Source of the DNA: Pseudosulfitobacter pseudonitzschiae
Lineage (GTDB): Bacteria; Pseudomonadota; Alphaproteobacteria; Rhodobacterales; Rhodobacteraceae
Assembly (NCBI RefSeq): GCF_900129395.1
Contig: NZ_FQVP01000010.1
Coordinates: forward strand, 53,946 to 117,945
Direction: 5' to 3'
DNA: 64,000 nucleotides
Part shown: positions 43,367-54,587 of the stretch, one piece after another
Layout of the letters: every line of letters starts with the position of its first letter
Numbering within the stretch: the first letter of the stretch is position 1
Program-made: the position numbers and the translations under genes
The notes under the pieces: generated by a model
Told to the model about the DNA's origin: nothing
Seen by the model: the letters and a program-made list of their open reading frames with translations, nothing else
Databases searched by the model: none

Positions 43367-43807
43367 TCAGTTTATCCCGTTGGCACGCTGCAATACACGA
43401 ATGTAAGCCACGATATCGAGAATATCTGATCGCGTCACGCCTTCAACCGCTGGCATGTTACCAAATTTCCAATGATGCGCCCGAACTCCATTTTGCGCCG
43501 CGAGGACAAACGCCATGTCGCCGTGGTGGCTCGGTTCATAGATTTTGTGAACAAGCGGTGGAGCGATGCCATCCTGGCCTTGCCCGTTCAGGCCGTGGCA
43601 GGCGGCACATACCGCATCATAAGCGCTTGCGCCGATTTGCTCCTGCTCTGTAAAACTGGAGGGCAAATTGACGGCTGCAAGTGCGCCTGCGGGAAGCGCC
43701 ATGCTTTCGCCGGTTTGGGTGCCCGTTTGGGAGTCGGTCTGCTGCTTGAAATACCATCCCGCCGCAGCAACGGCGACCAGAGCAAAAAATATCGCTGCAC
43801 ATCTCAT
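43367..43807 (-). CDS. Class I cytochrome c
   Basis: A 146-residue anchored or exported single-haem protein. The haem site is YDAVCAACHGLNGQGQDGIA; the Met ligand is probably in WKFGNMPAVEGVT. Start: an ATG at 43825 overlaps the ABC gene stop, but AAGGAG lies nine bases before the ATG at 43807, which gives MRCAAIFFALVAVAAAGWYF, a good signal anchor. It probably moves electrons in copper oxidation or in respiration linked to the neighbouring cupredoxin. Confidence 0.87.
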   Translation of the reverse strand: MRCAAIFFALVAVAAAGWYFKQQTDSQTGTQTGESMALPAGALAAVNLPSSFTEQEQIGASAYDAVCAACHGLNGQGQDGIAPPLVHKIYEPSHHGDMAFVLAAQNGVRAHHWKFGNMPAVEGVTRSDILDIVAYIRVLQRANGIN

Positions 43808-43821
43808 TCTATCAGACTCCT

Positions 43822-45126
43822 TCATGATGTTGCGATCGCCCCCTGTCTCTTCACAGACAAAGCCGGGTAACTCAGTGTAGCTTCCTCGAATTGGCTGACC
43901 TCTTCCAGCTTGGGGTTGTCTGCCTGAGCTTTCCCCGATCGCTGAATCGATCCAGTGAAAAAGGTCGTGATTTCCTGGTACCGGATCCGCGTGTCTTCCA
44001 GCGTCTGATAGTAACTGAAGAGCTCTTTCAGCGGTGCCGAGAAGTCCTTGTGTGCTGCCAGGACGGCCACCAACGCGCCGAGTGTAATGCGACCTTCGAT
44101 GACAAAATATCCACCCAAAGAGTAGAATAGGAATGGCGTCAGCGCGGTCAGAAAATTGTTGAGGGCCTTGATGAAGAACTTCAGGCGGAAGATCTTCCTG
44201 CGCACGTGCTCAAGCTCTCTGAAGCTTGCACTCGCTGGGAGCAGCCCGGCAGGATTGACCTGACGTTCGCGCAATTGATCGCTCAGCTGCCTGCCAAGCT
44301 GTCGGACTTCCTTGATCCTGGTGCGCGAAAGCGCGTTGACCCGGCGCTGCAGCTTGGGCAGCAGCACGAGCTGAATTGGCAGTACGGTCAGTGCTGCGGC
44401 ACCCAAGACAGGGTCCTGAACGAACATGAAAAACAGGATCGTCAAAAGCGTACCGCCTTGCAGGATTGGCAGCGTAAGGACATCTGCCGCAAAGCCACCT
44501 ATGGGCTCGACTTCCTGCGCGAGAATAGGGACGATTTCGCTCTGGTTTTGGGAGTCTGGATCGCTGCGCCATTGCCGATAGACCAGCAGGCGGAAGCGCC
44601 GCAGAAAACGCTCGGCGACATACCCTTTGAAGACGTTAAGGCCATATTTGTTTAGCCCATTCAGGATAATAGCCAAAAGGTAGAGACCGCAAAGAAGCAT
44701 GAGGAAAACGACCTGGTCGACGTCTCGTCCCAAAACGGCAACTGGGAAACGGCCAGAATCCAGAGCGTTGTTTACGATCTGTTTTGGCAGTTCCAAAGTC
44801 AGATAGAGTATAGGCATCGCGATGAGGCTAACCACGATCATCAACGCCTGCTGCCTTCTTGAATAGCGCAAGACGGTGCTGAAAAGACTTCCTTCGAGCC
44901 CTCGTATGGGCTCTGGGTGGATCGCAGGCGTGCTGCGGTACTTCCAAAGCTTCAGAATGCCGCGAATAGCAAGATATGAGCCAACGGTGATCAGCAGCGC
45001 GGGGGCCAAGACCAGTATGAGATGAATGAACGGGTGCACCCAGTCTGGCGTGACATCGTTGTAGTCGTACCCAAAGGCGGCAGCTATGTCGTGTACAAGC
45101 AGGTGATACCTATCCAAGAGTGACAT
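43822..45126 (-). CDS. ABC exporter membrane domain lacking the ATPase domain
   Basis: A 434-residue protein. Long N-terminal hydrophobic segment (FIHLILVLAPALLITVGSYL), then a six-helix type-IV ABC exporter domain (RQQALMIVVSLIAMPILYLT; YVAERFLRRFRLLVYRQWRS; FFMFVQDPVLGAAALTVLPI; ITLGALVAVLAAHKDFSAPL). It stops at FEEATLSYPALSVKRQGAIA, exactly where the nucleotide-binding domain would begin (xxLSYP). No Walker A, signature or Walker B follows, in this frame or the next gene. The stop overlaps the cytochrome c gene, so the truncated form looks fixed in the operon. Confidence 0.85.
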   Translation of the reverse strand: MSLLDRYHLLVHDIAAAFGYDYNDVTPDWVHPFIHLILVLAPALLITVGSYLAIRGILKLWKYRSTPAIHPEPIRGLEGSLFSTVLRYSRRQQALMIVVSLIAMPILYLTLELPKQIVNNALDSGRFPVAVLGRDVDQVVFLMLLCGLYLLAIILNGLNKYGLNVFKGYVAERFLRRFRLLVYRQWRSDPDSQNQSEIVPILAQEVEPIGGFAADVLTLPILQGGTLLTILFFMFVQDPVLGAAALTVLPIQLVLLPKLQRRVNALSRTRIKEVRQLGRQLSDQLRERQVNPAGLLPASASFRELEHVRRKIFRLKFFIKALNNFLTALTPFLFYSLGGYFVIEGRITLGALVAVLAAHKDFSAPLKELFSYYQTLEDTRIRYQEITTFFTGSIQRSGKAQADNPKLEEVSQFEEATLSYPALSVKRQGAIATS

Positions 45127-45135
45127 TGAAAATGT

Positions 45136-45669
45136 CTAACCTTTGGATTTCGGCGCAAGGTGATCGTGCACGATGATGACGCCCCACATGCCCGCTTCCC
45201 GGTGGCCGGGGATCAAGCATACGAACTCCAAGTTGGTCATATCGGAGAACTCCCAGATCAACTCTGCATTTTGCCCACTAGGGATCGAAACTGAATTGGC
45301 GTTGTCATGTTGCATTTCGGGATGTTCGCGCATCCACTGCTGGTGTTCTGCAACCTCGTCAAAGGAGCCGAGAAAAAACTCGTGTTCCAGCCCGCCCAGA
45401 TTGCTGACCAAAAAGCGGACAACTGAACCGCTCTCGATGTGGAGTGCGTCCGGCTCGAAAAGCATGTAGCCGCTTTCTGTCTCCCTGATGGACAATTCAA
45501 TCGTCCTGTCGATTGAGGAGCCATCACCGGGCCTCCCGATCGGATCATGGCCAGGCACTTCGAATGCACGCGCGTGAGGCTGCTGGCCCTTGCCACTGGA
45601 AGCGCCCACTGAAAAAGCCGGAAGGACAAGCGCAAGGGCGATGGTGCAGGTTCTCAGGAAATTCGTCAT
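45136..45669 (-). CDS. Cupredoxin-domain periplasmic protein
   Basis: A 177-residue exported protein (signal peptide ending SVGASSG) with a plastocyanin-like fold: His in GGLEHEFFLGS, then EFVCLIPGHREAGMWGVIIV giving Cys, His and Met of a type-1 copper site. It is close in style to the N-terminal part of the gene at 45778. It lies nine bases before the ABC membrane gene and probably starts a sub-operon after the hairpin at 45738. Confidence 0.9.
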   Translation of the reverse strand: MTNFLRTCTIALALVLPAFSVGASSGKGQQPHARAFEVPGHDPIGRPGDGSSIDRTIELSIRETESGYMLFEPDALHIESGSVVRFLVSNLGGLEHEFFLGSFDEVAEHQQWMREHPEMQHDNANSVSIPSGQNAELIWEFSDMTNLEFVCLIPGHREAGMWGVIIVHDHLAPKSKG

Positions 45670-45737
45670 GCTCGGCTACCTCCGTAGCGCTTGATTTTTT
45701 GTGATCTTCTTGCTTGCTCGGGCCAAGCCTCAAAGCG

Positions 45738-45768
45738 ATGGGGCCGGAGTGTTTACCCCCGGCCCCAT
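45738..45768. terminator. Strong GC hairpin between two cupredoxin genes
   Basis: Perfect 10-bp arms ATGGGGCCGG / CCGGCCCCAT with an 11-base loop, ten bases after the stop of the cupredoxin-CusF gene. On the minus strand only a short T-run follows, so it may attenuate rather than fully terminate transcription into the next cupredoxin gene. Confidence 0.55.
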
Positions 45769-45777
45769 TGTTAGTAG

Positions 45778-46494
45778 TTACTTCATCTGCGTGACGGTCA
45801 GTTTACCCTTGACCCGGTCGGCAACGAACTCGATGTCCTGACCTTCCGCCATCTTGGCCACCATCGCCTCATCGGCGCGGAACACCATGGTCATTGCGGG
45901 CATATCCAGGTTGACGAGAGGGCCGTGGATAATTGTGACCTTGCCGGCTTTGGCGTCGATTTTCTTGATGGTCCCGCTCGTGTATTCCACGTCAGCCTGA
46001 GCCATCTGGTCACCGACTGCGACCTCACGGTGCATGCCGGATTCGTAGTGGCCAGGGATCAGGCACGCCGCTTCGAACGTACCAGAATTTGCGAAAGTCC
46101 ACACAACCTCGCCCGAGGCGCCCGCATCGAGACGAATACGGTTCGGATCGTCATGTTCCATGTCCATCTTGGCCATTTCGATCTTATGCTCGGCATTACG
46201 CTCTACAGTGTCGAGGACGAATTCATGCTCCAGCTCACCCTTGTTGGTGATGTTGAAGCGGATGGTTTCGCCCTCCTTGATATCCATCGGCTCACTCTCG
46301 ATCAGCATCTGGCCCTCATCGTTTTCGAGCAAAGTGACGTCGATTGTACGATCCACCTTGGCGGCGTCACCCGGCATGCCGACCATCATTGCGGCCGGCT
46401 TGTTCTCCCCATGCCCACCGTCGTGTGTACCTGCAGCAAAGGCCGGTGCTGATAACGCGATCGCAAAGCTTGTCGTCAAAAGAAGATTTCTCAT
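45778..46494 (-). CDS. Cupredoxin-CusF fusion copper-binding protein
   Basis: A 238-residue exported protein. Signal peptide (MRNLLLTTSFAIALSAPAFA), a His/Met-rich linker, a cupredoxin domain with KGELEHEFVLDTVER and EAACLIPGHYESGMHREVAV, then a CusF-like OB domain: GTIKKIDAKAGKVTIIHGPL and DMPAMTMVFRA, with the His and Met copper ligands. Two copper sites in one chain suggest electron or metal hand-off to the multicopper oxidase encoded 46 bases upstream. Confidence 0.92.
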   Translation of the reverse strand: MRNLLLTTSFAIALSAPAFAAGTHDGGHGENKPAAMMVGMPGDAAKVDRTIDVTLLENDEGQMLIESEPMDIKEGETIRFNITNKGELEHEFVLDTVERNAEHKIEMAKMDMEHDDPNRIRLDAGASGEVVWTFANSGTFEAACLIPGHYESGMHREVAVGDQMAQADVEYTSGTIKKIDAKAGKVTIIHGPLVNLDMPAMTMVFRADEAMVAKMAEGQDIEFVADRVKGKLTVTQMK

Positions 46495-46540
46495 TTTATT
46501 GTCCTGTAGGTTGGTTTGGTTGGAGTTGACGAAGGGCCGC

Positions 46541-47899
46541 TCAGCCCTTCGAGGTTGGTTTCGGTGTGAGAATGGTCTTGGGGCTGTTGTTGGAGGCAAA
46601 TTCGGGTAATTCGCCGGTCCATTCGTAGGCCATCTCGCCCGGAGGATTTTCGTACCAGCCGGGATCGGAGTAATCGTCCGCGTCGATGCCGTCTCGCACC
46701 TTCACGACCGAAAACATGCCGCCCATCTCGATGGGTCCGTACGGGCCCCAACCCGTCATCATCGGGATGGTATTGTCAGGCAGCGGCATTTCCATTTTTG
46801 CCATGTCCCCCATGCCGGACATGCCCATCGGCATGTATTCCGGCTGGAATTGACGTATCTTCTGGGTCAGCGGCTTCTTGTTCACCCCGATGAACGTCGG
46901 CACGTCATGGCCCATAGCGTTCATCGTATGGTGAGATTTGTGGCAATGGATCGCCCAATCACCCAGATGATCAGCTGTGAATTCGTAGGCGCGCATCGCA
47001 CCTACGGGAATGTCGATGCTCACCTCCGGCCACTGTGCTTCAGGCGGCACCCAGCCGCCATCCGTGCAGGTGACCTTGAAGTCATAGCCGTGCATATGGA
47101 TCGGGTGGTTCGTCATCGTAAGATTCCCAACCCGCACTCGCACCCGGTCGCCCTTGTTCACGACCAGCGGATCGATGTCGGGGAAGATCCGGCTGTTCCA
47201 GGTCCAAAGGTTGAAATCCGTCATCGTCATGATGCGGGGTACATAGGTCCCTGGATCGATGTCGAAAGCGTTCAGCATGATCAGGAAATCACGATCTACC
47301 GGCATGAATGTGGGATCCTTGGGGTGGACCACGAACATGCCCATCATCCCCATCGCCATCTGGGTCATTTCATCGCCGTGGGGGTGGTACATGAACGTTC
47401 CGGACTTCACCAAGTCGAATTCATAGACGAAGGTTTTGCCCGGTGGGATGCTGGGATGGCTCAACCCGGAGACCCCATCCATGCCCGAGGGGAGAATCAG
47501 CCCGTGCCAATGTACCGTTGTGCCTTCCGGCAGCTTATTGGTGACGTAGATGCGCACCCTGTCGCCTTCGACAGCTTCGATCGTCGGGCCGGTGGATTGG
47601 CCGTTGTAGCCCCACAAATGCGCGATCATGCCATCGGCCAGCTCGCGTTCTACCGGTTCGGCCACGAGGTGAAATTCTTTCACCCCGTTGTTCATCCGGT
47701 GCGGCAGGGTCCACCCGTTCAATGTGACCACAGGTGTGTAGTCCGGCCCGGAATTGGGACGCGCCGTGATCGCCGTAGCCGCACTGTCCATCTGCGCGGC
47801 TTCGGGCAAACCCATGTTCAGGGTTTGACCCCAGGCTTTCGAAGAGACCAGCGTTGCACCTGCCGCGCCGGCTCCGAGTAATTGACGTCTGTTCAACAT
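46541..47899 (-). CDS. Multicopper oxidase (CopA/CueO-like)
   Basis: A 452-residue Tat-exported oxidase (MLNRRQLLGAGAAGATLVSS). All copper clusters are present: TVHWHGLILP, FMYHPHGDEM, HPIHMHGYDF and AIHCHKSHHTMNAM, giving the trinuclear centre and the type-1 Cys with its Met. A Met-rich tail region (MPMGMSGMGDMAKMEM) fits Cu(I) binding. It oxidises Cu(I) to the less harmful Cu(II) in the periplasm. It follows the TolC-type gene by 12 bases. Confidence 0.94.
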   Translation of the reverse strand: MLNRRQLLGAGAAGATLVSSKAWGQTLNMGLPEAAQMDSAATAITARPNSGPDYTPVVTLNGWTLPHRMNNGVKEFHLVAEPVERELADGMIAHLWGYNGQSTGPTIEAVEGDRVRIYVTNKLPEGTTVHWHGLILPSGMDGVSGLSHPSIPPGKTFVYEFDLVKSGTFMYHPHGDEMTQMAMGMMGMFVVHPKDPTFMPVDRDFLIMLNAFDIDPGTYVPRIMTMTDFNLWTWNSRIFPDIDPLVVNKGDRVRVRVGNLTMTNHPIHMHGYDFKVTCTDGGWVPPEAQWPEVSIDIPVGAMRAYEFTADHLGDWAIHCHKSHHTMNAMGHDVPTFIGVNKKPLTQKIRQFQPEYMPMGMSGMGDMAKMEMPLPDNTIPMMTGWGPYGPIEMGGMFSVVKVRDGIDADDYSDPGWYENPPGEMAYEWTGELPEFASNNSPKTILTPKPTSKG

Positions 47900-47910
47900 G
47901 TCAGTTCCTT

Positions 47911-49371
47911 TCAGTGTCCTGCGCCGCCACCGGCGGCAAGTGTCGCGCCTTCTCCACCAGCACCACCGCCGTCGCCACCGCCATAGATCGCAGCGGTCAG
48001 ATCAGCCTGTGCCATGTAGAATTCGCGTTTTGCGTTTGCCGCTTCCAGCGATGCGCCAAGTTTTTCGCGCACATCTGTCAGCAGCTCGAAAGTGTTGGTG
48101 ATCATGCCGTTATAAGACAGCAGCCCTTCTTCTTCGACGGTCGTGCGTAGAGGCACAAGAACGTCGCGATAGTGGCGGGCGATCTTATATGCGGCGTGAT
48201 AGGAGGCTTCAGCGCCACGCGCTTCGGACCTGACATTGACAGCTCTCTCTGCCAGCACGTTGGCTGCTTGCAGGTAAGACAATTCCGCCTTGCGCATCCG
48301 GGCCTTGCCGGTGTCGTAGATCGGGATTGCGAACTCCACCTCCACCTGAGGGGTGGTTACGGTCTCCGTTTCTCCGTCCTCAACCTCCCGCTCCGCTTCG
48401 AACCCGGCAATGAATTCGAGATCGCTGATAATGCGAGTCTGATCAGTCAGACCAAACGCTTTGGCCTGTGCTTCCAGGCCAAGTTTGGCAACGCGCAGAT
48501 CAACCCGATTTCGCAATGCTTTCGCTTCGATGTCAGTCACACGGCCGACGGAACGCGGCAGCGCAGGAAGGGCATCGGGCACATAATAGTCGACTTCGGT
48601 GCCCCACAGCCCCATGAGCCTGGTCAGCTGCTCCTTGGACCGGGTAGCATTCAGGCGTGCCTGGGCAAGTTGTCCGGCGAGTTCGGCGTTGAAGGCCTGT
48701 TCACGGGCCTGCCCGGCTTTGTTCAGCGCGCCGGTCTCGCCAAGCCTCATCGCCAATTCCGATCCGGCGTCAGAGGTCGCTTTCGCACGGCGCAGATAGC
48801 TCACGGCCTCGAAGGCAGCTACGGCATCGACCCATGCCTTCCGCGTCTGATTGGCCAGTGCGAGTGTTTCGTTCACGGCGCTCAGTTGAGCCTGCCGGAA
48901 GTTTGCGTCTGCAATGGCCGTACGCTGCTTGCGAGTGGTGGCATCGAGCACATTCGACCGTATCAGTCCCTCGATCGCCCTGTAGGCACCTAGTTCGGGC
49001 GCACCGATGCCCAGTACACCGATCGCGACGATCGGATTTTCCGGGGTCGATTGCTGCCAGGCCTCAGCGGCGGATAGGCCGACATTCGCATATGACGCCT
49101 GCAAACCCTTGTTGTTCAGAAGCGCGACCTGAACGGCGGTGTCCGCCGAAATGGTCTTGCGGTGCACCATTGCGTGCACCTGCTTCTTCAAGGCCTCGTT
49201 TTCGGCCTGGGTTTCGGCGAAGGCTGTCCGTTTGCCGATGGCTGGTGTGACCTGGCTGGAAATGTTGGCGAAGCCAGCTTTTGGTTCCGTGTAGATGCCC
49301 GGTACAGCTGCAGCACAGGCACCCAAGATTAGCGGAAAGCCGAAAACCAGCGGAAACTTCGATACCCGCAT
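47911..49371 (-). CDS. TolC-family outer-membrane factor (CusC-like lipoprotein)
   Basis: A 486-residue outer-membrane channel protein. The leader FPLVFGFPLILGAC ends in a lipobox (LGAC), as in CusC/OprM lipoproteins. Two repeats of long helices are visible (AFNAELAGQLAQARLNATRS; AEASYHAAYKIARHYRDVLV). The C-terminus is Gly-rich and ends AAGGGAGH. Its usual partners, a membrane-fusion protein and a whole RND pump, are missing nearby; only a cusA fragment remains at 40714. It shares one base with the upstream lipoprotein gene. Confidence 0.9.
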   Translation of the reverse strand: MRVSKFPLVFGFPLILGACAAAVPGIYTEPKAGFANISSQVTPAIGKRTAFAETQAENEALKKQVHAMVHRKTISADTAVQVALLNNKGLQASYANVGLSAAEAWQQSTPENPIVAIGVLGIGAPELGAYRAIEGLIRSNVLDATTRKQRTAIADANFRQAQLSAVNETLALANQTRKAWVDAVAAFEAVSYLRRAKATSDAGSELAMRLGETGALNKAGQAREQAFNAELAGQLAQARLNATRSKEQLTRLMGLWGTEVDYYVPDALPALPRSVGRVTDIEAKALRNRVDLRVAKLGLEAQAKAFGLTDQTRIISDLEFIAGFEAEREVEDGETETVTTPQVEVEFAIPIYDTGKARMRKAELSYLQAANVLAERAVNVRSEARGAEASYHAAYKIARHYRDVLVPLRTTVEEEGLLSYNGMITNTFELLTDVREKLGASLEAANAKREFYMAQADLTAAIYGGGDGGGAGGEGATLAAGGGAGH

Positions 49372-49592
49372 CAGTTGCCCTCCGTCTGTTCTTGATTGAC
49401 GGAACGCCAGTCGCGGGGACCTGTGGGGCCGCGGTAGGTGTAGCCCGCCAAGGGGTCCTGATAGCTGATCAGCGATGAAACTGCCGTGTTGGCGACGGCC
49501 TGTTGGGTCGCGACGGACGGCAACGGGGTGGGCTCATAGGCGCATGCGCCAAGCCCGAGGGCCGAAGCCCCCATAAGTAGATGAATTTTCAT
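49371..49592 (-). CDS. Small lipoprotein upstream of the TolC-type gene
   Basis: A 73-residue protein with lipobox LGAC (MKIHLLMGASALGLGACAYE). The mature part is short and polar (DPLAGYTYRGPTGPRDWRSV). No known domain; small lipoproteins of this type are frequent before copper-associated TolC genes. TGATG overlap with the next gene. Confidence 0.75.
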   Translation of the reverse strand: MKIHLLMGASALGLGACAYEPTPLPSVATQQAVANTAVSSLISYQDPLAGYTYRGPTGPRDWRSVNQEQTEGN

Positions 49593-49665
49593 GAACGTAA
49601 CCTGATTGATGAACGTTGTCTCACGCAGACTCTGCGCAAGGCTCACACCCGTTTTGGGCGTCGGT

Positions 49666-50082
49666 TCAGATCAGGAATCGAGGGGGCCGCAGGAACCCTG
49701 CTGTTTCCACCGAATACGTTTGACCGTCGAGAATGACATATTCACTTGTACCAACCGGCTCTGCTTCGATCTTGGTGTCTTCGAGGAAGACGACAGAAAT
49801 ACAGATACCGTTGCAACACTCTTGGGATTGTTGCTCTTTGCCATCCTTGTCGGACGCTGCGATGTCGCTTGCGACCCTAAGCTTCTCATGCGCGTGATGC
49901 GCATCGCTTCCGGTGTCATGAGTCATGGCGGCACCAACGACAACAATAGACTTGGCTTGATGTCCGTCATGCATGCCGGACGCCGCGTGAGCGGCAGAAG
50001 GTGGTGACAATACCAATGCCAGCGCAAACGCAATGCACGTAAACGCCCTTGACCAGCTTGATATGAAAACTCGAAAGCTCAT
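49666..50082 (-). CDS. Exported His/Cys-rich small protein
   Basis: A 138-residue protein with signal peptide (residues 1-34, ending AAHAAS). The mature part is His-rich (GMHDGHQAKS; SDAHHAHEKL) and carries SQECCNGICIS, a plausible metal-binding cluster. It ends in Pro/Arg (FLRPPRFLI), like the protein at 62712 (PFPPKLPV), which also has clustered Cys. Function unknown; it probably binds copper. It heads the minus-strand copper operon. Confidence 0.72.
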   Translation of the reverse strand: MSFRVFISSWSRAFTCIAFALALVLSPPSAAHAASGMHDGHQAKSIVVVGAAMTHDTGSDAHHAHEKLRVASDIAASDKDGKEQQSQECCNGICISVVFLEDTKIEAEPVGTSEYVILDGQTYSVETAGFLRPPRFLI

Positions 50083-50254
50083 GCCGCGAACATCGGATAC
50101 CCATGCAGTACAGTCAATCCGTCCTGCGCAGGAAGGTTCGTCGCTTTTTTTGAAACCGGCGAGTTTTGGCCGCTGCTGTCAGAGAATGTTGCATATCAGC
50201 GACATAGAGAGAGCCGCTATTTCCGTTCAGCAGAGCGTTGCTGACGCATCTTGG

Positions 50255-50464
50255 CTACTGAACCTCTGCCAGCTTCTCAGACCTGTAGCCCGCATCGCGG
50301 ATCGCTGCGGCCAATGCAGTTTCACCCAGGGTGCTGTTGACGTCGACGATACGTGCAGTCAGATCGCACGAAACCGTTGCATCCGGGTCGGCAGCCATGA
50401 TGGCCTTTTGGATAGAAGCGGTACAATGGCCGCAACTCATGTTCGGTACGCTGAATCTGAACAT
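50255..50464 (-). CDS. CopZ-like heavy-metal-associated domain protein
   Basis: A 69-residue single HMA domain: MFRFSVPNMSCGHCTASIQK with the MxCxxC copper site. Cytosolic copper chaperone that hands Cu(I) to CopA. Start at 50464 after AAAGGAGA; the frame is open to 50539 without support. It diverges from copA across the CueR-type promoter. Confidence 0.92.
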   Translation of the reverse strand: MFRFSVPNMSCGHCTASIQKAIMAADPDATVSCDLTARIVDVNSTLGETALAAAIRDAGYRSEKLAEVQ

Positions 50465-50544
50465 CGCAGTCTCCTTTGAAGACATGCATGTAAGGCGTTC
50501 CTGCATGGGAAGGTCAATGGCCAGAATTTTACTCAACATGGCTG

Positions 50545-50575
50545 TTGACCTTCCAGTAACTGGAGGCCCTATCTA
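50545..50575 (+). promoter_or_regulatory. CueR-type promoter of copA
   Basis: -35 TTGACC at 50545-50550, 19-bp spacer, -10 TATCTA at 50570-50575; dyad CCTTCCAGTAACTGGAGG. This is the textbook CueR operator, with cueR itself encoded just after copA. Confidence 0.92.
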
Positions 50576-50602
50576 TAGGAGGATCAGATCAAGGAGATTC
50601 TC

Positions 50603-53110
<2,508 letters not shown>

Positions 53111-53129
53111 ACTCAAGGAGGAAACGATT

Positions 53130-53549
53130 ATGAACATCGGAGATGTGGCCGACCTTTCCGGCCTTCCCGCCAAAACGATCCGCTACTACGAAGACATCGG
53201 TCTTGTCGAACCGCTGCGCAGTTCAAATGGCTATCGCAGCTTTCGGCAAAGCGACGTGCACAAGCTGGCCTTTCTCGCCCGGGCACGGGCCCTTGGGTTC
53301 ACCATCGAGGATTGCCGGAGCCTGCTGAAGCTTTATGCCGATACTGACCGCGCCAGTGCCGAGGTGAAGCAGATTGCCGAAGAGCATCTTGATCGGATTG
53401 ACAGCAAGATCGCTGAACTAACCGAAATGCGCGCGACGCTGTCGCATCTTGTGGATGCATGCGCGGGTGATCACCGCCCCGATTGCCCCATCTTGGCCGA
53501 TCTGGCGATGGAACAAAAGGCGGGCAGTATCAGCAAGGCGTCCGGATAG
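53130..53549 (+). CDS. cueR: CueR copper-responsive MerR-family regulator
   Basis: A 139-residue regulator: MNIGDVADLSGLPAKTIRYY winged helix, dimer helix, and a C-terminal copper loop VDACAGDHRPDCPIL with the two Cys of CueR. Activates copA-type promoters with CTTCCAGT dyads when Cu(I) binds. Start at 53130 after AAGGAGG. It likely acts at 50545 and possibly at 63072. Confidence 0.94.
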   Translation: MNIGDVADLSGLPAKTIRYYEDIGLVEPLRSSNGYRSFRQSDVHKLAFLARARALGFTIEDCRSLLKLYADTDRASAEVKQIAEEHLDRIDSKIAELTEMRATLSHLVDACAGDHRPDCPILADLAMEQKAGSISKASG

Positions 53550-53656
53550 CTCTGACGTCTGCAAAAGCCGAACTTTCCCGAAAACTACGGAACATTCCAG
53601 CGCAGCAATGTTGTTCCTTCTATAGGACATCAATTTTTCGAGACTGGAGGTTTCCA

Positions 53657-54526
53657 ATGACATACATACGCTTTTTCGCGATGATCGCCACATCCACGGT
53701 GGTGATGTTCATCCTAATGTATCTCAACACCTATCTGCTGAGCCATATCTTCTGGTCCGAAACACGCGCCTATATGGCCGTGCTGATGGGGGCCACAATG
53801 TCGATCATCATGCTGGGCTTCATGCTGTCGATGTACTCCAGCAAGGCGATCAACGCTGCCATCTTCATTGGCGGCGCTGTGGTGTTTGCCGGATCCCTCT
53901 GGTTGGTCCGGAGCCAGGTAACCGTTGGCGATACCAGCTACATGCGCGCGATGATCCCGCACCATTCGATCGCGATCATGACGTCGAGCCGCGCCAACAT
54001 TTCTGACCCGCGGGTGCGCAAACTGGCTGACGAGATCATCTTTGCCCAGGACAAGGAAATCGCCGAGATGCGGTATCTGGTGAATGACATCGACGCGAAT
54101 GGTGACGCGGCCGATGAGAGCCCGGATGGTCCGGCCCGCATCGTCGATCTGAACGAGGCGCTCTCATCCGCCGAAATCGCTATCCTCGATCTGGAATTCC
54201 TGACCGGCGACGAGATCGCGCAGCTTTTCCCGGATGGGGCCATCTGCACCTTCAAGTATACCGCGACCAGCAAACCTGTGCTTGCCGCAGGACAGATCGA
54301 TGGCGCCCCGGCGGCGCTGGCAAAGATCAGCGGCGATCTGGTGCGTCTTGGTTCAACCGACGGAACCGGCACCCTGCGCACCGAAGGAATGTCCGTGGCC
54401 CTCAGTGCGCCGGACGGGGCTGCGGCGCTGGAAAACAGTGGTGAAGTGCAGGACGCCAACCTCGTGCTCGAGCTCGATGCCGGCCTGCGGGCAGGCTATC
54501 GCGGCTATTATGGCTGCGACGCCTGA
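53657..54526 (+). CDS. DUF305 membrane protein with C-terminal extension
   Basis: A 289-residue protein: four N-terminal helices (FFAMIATSTVVMFILMYLNT; AVLMGATMSIIMLGFMLSMY), then the DUF305 signature MRAMIPHHSIAIMTSSRANI and IIFAQDKEIAEM with its His and acidic residues. The last ~120 residues form an unfamiliar domain with Cys in AICTFKYTATSKP and YGCDA at the end. DUF305 proteins recur in copper clusters and may bind the metal. GGAGG precedes the ATG. Confidence 0.85.
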   Translation: MTYIRFFAMIATSTVVMFILMYLNTYLLSHIFWSETRAYMAVLMGATMSIIMLGFMLSMYSSKAINAAIFIGGAVVFAGSLWLVRSQVTVGDTSYMRAMIPHHSIAIMTSSRANISDPRVRKLADEIIFAQDKEIAEMRYLVNDIDANGDAADESPDGPARIVDLNEALSSAEIAILDLEFLTGDEIAQLFPDGAICTFKYTATSKPVLAAGQIDGAPAALAKISGDLVRLGSTDGTGTLRTEGMSVALSAPDGAAALENSGEVQDANLVLELDAGLRAGYRGYYGCDA

Positions 54527-54587
54527 ACCCTGAAACGGAGGATATGACCTGCCAAGAGACACAACCCAGACAGCCAAGCTTTACCGG

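Noticed and set aside
46850..47881. Plus-strand ORF of 343 codons opposite the multicopper oxidase
   Set aside because: Antisense to an oxidase with all four copper clusters; no recognisable fold. The same holds for the plus-strand frame at 61239-62288.
50085..50150. CueR-type site before the His/Cys-rich gene at 50082
   Set aside because: TCCTGCGCAGGA is a perfect short palindrome beside CCTTCC, but no -35/-10 pair with 19-bp spacing fits it.
53600..53656. MerR-type promoter before the DUF305 gene
   Set aside because: TTGTTC with a weak CTTCTATAG half-site has no matching second half and no good -10 at 19 bp.
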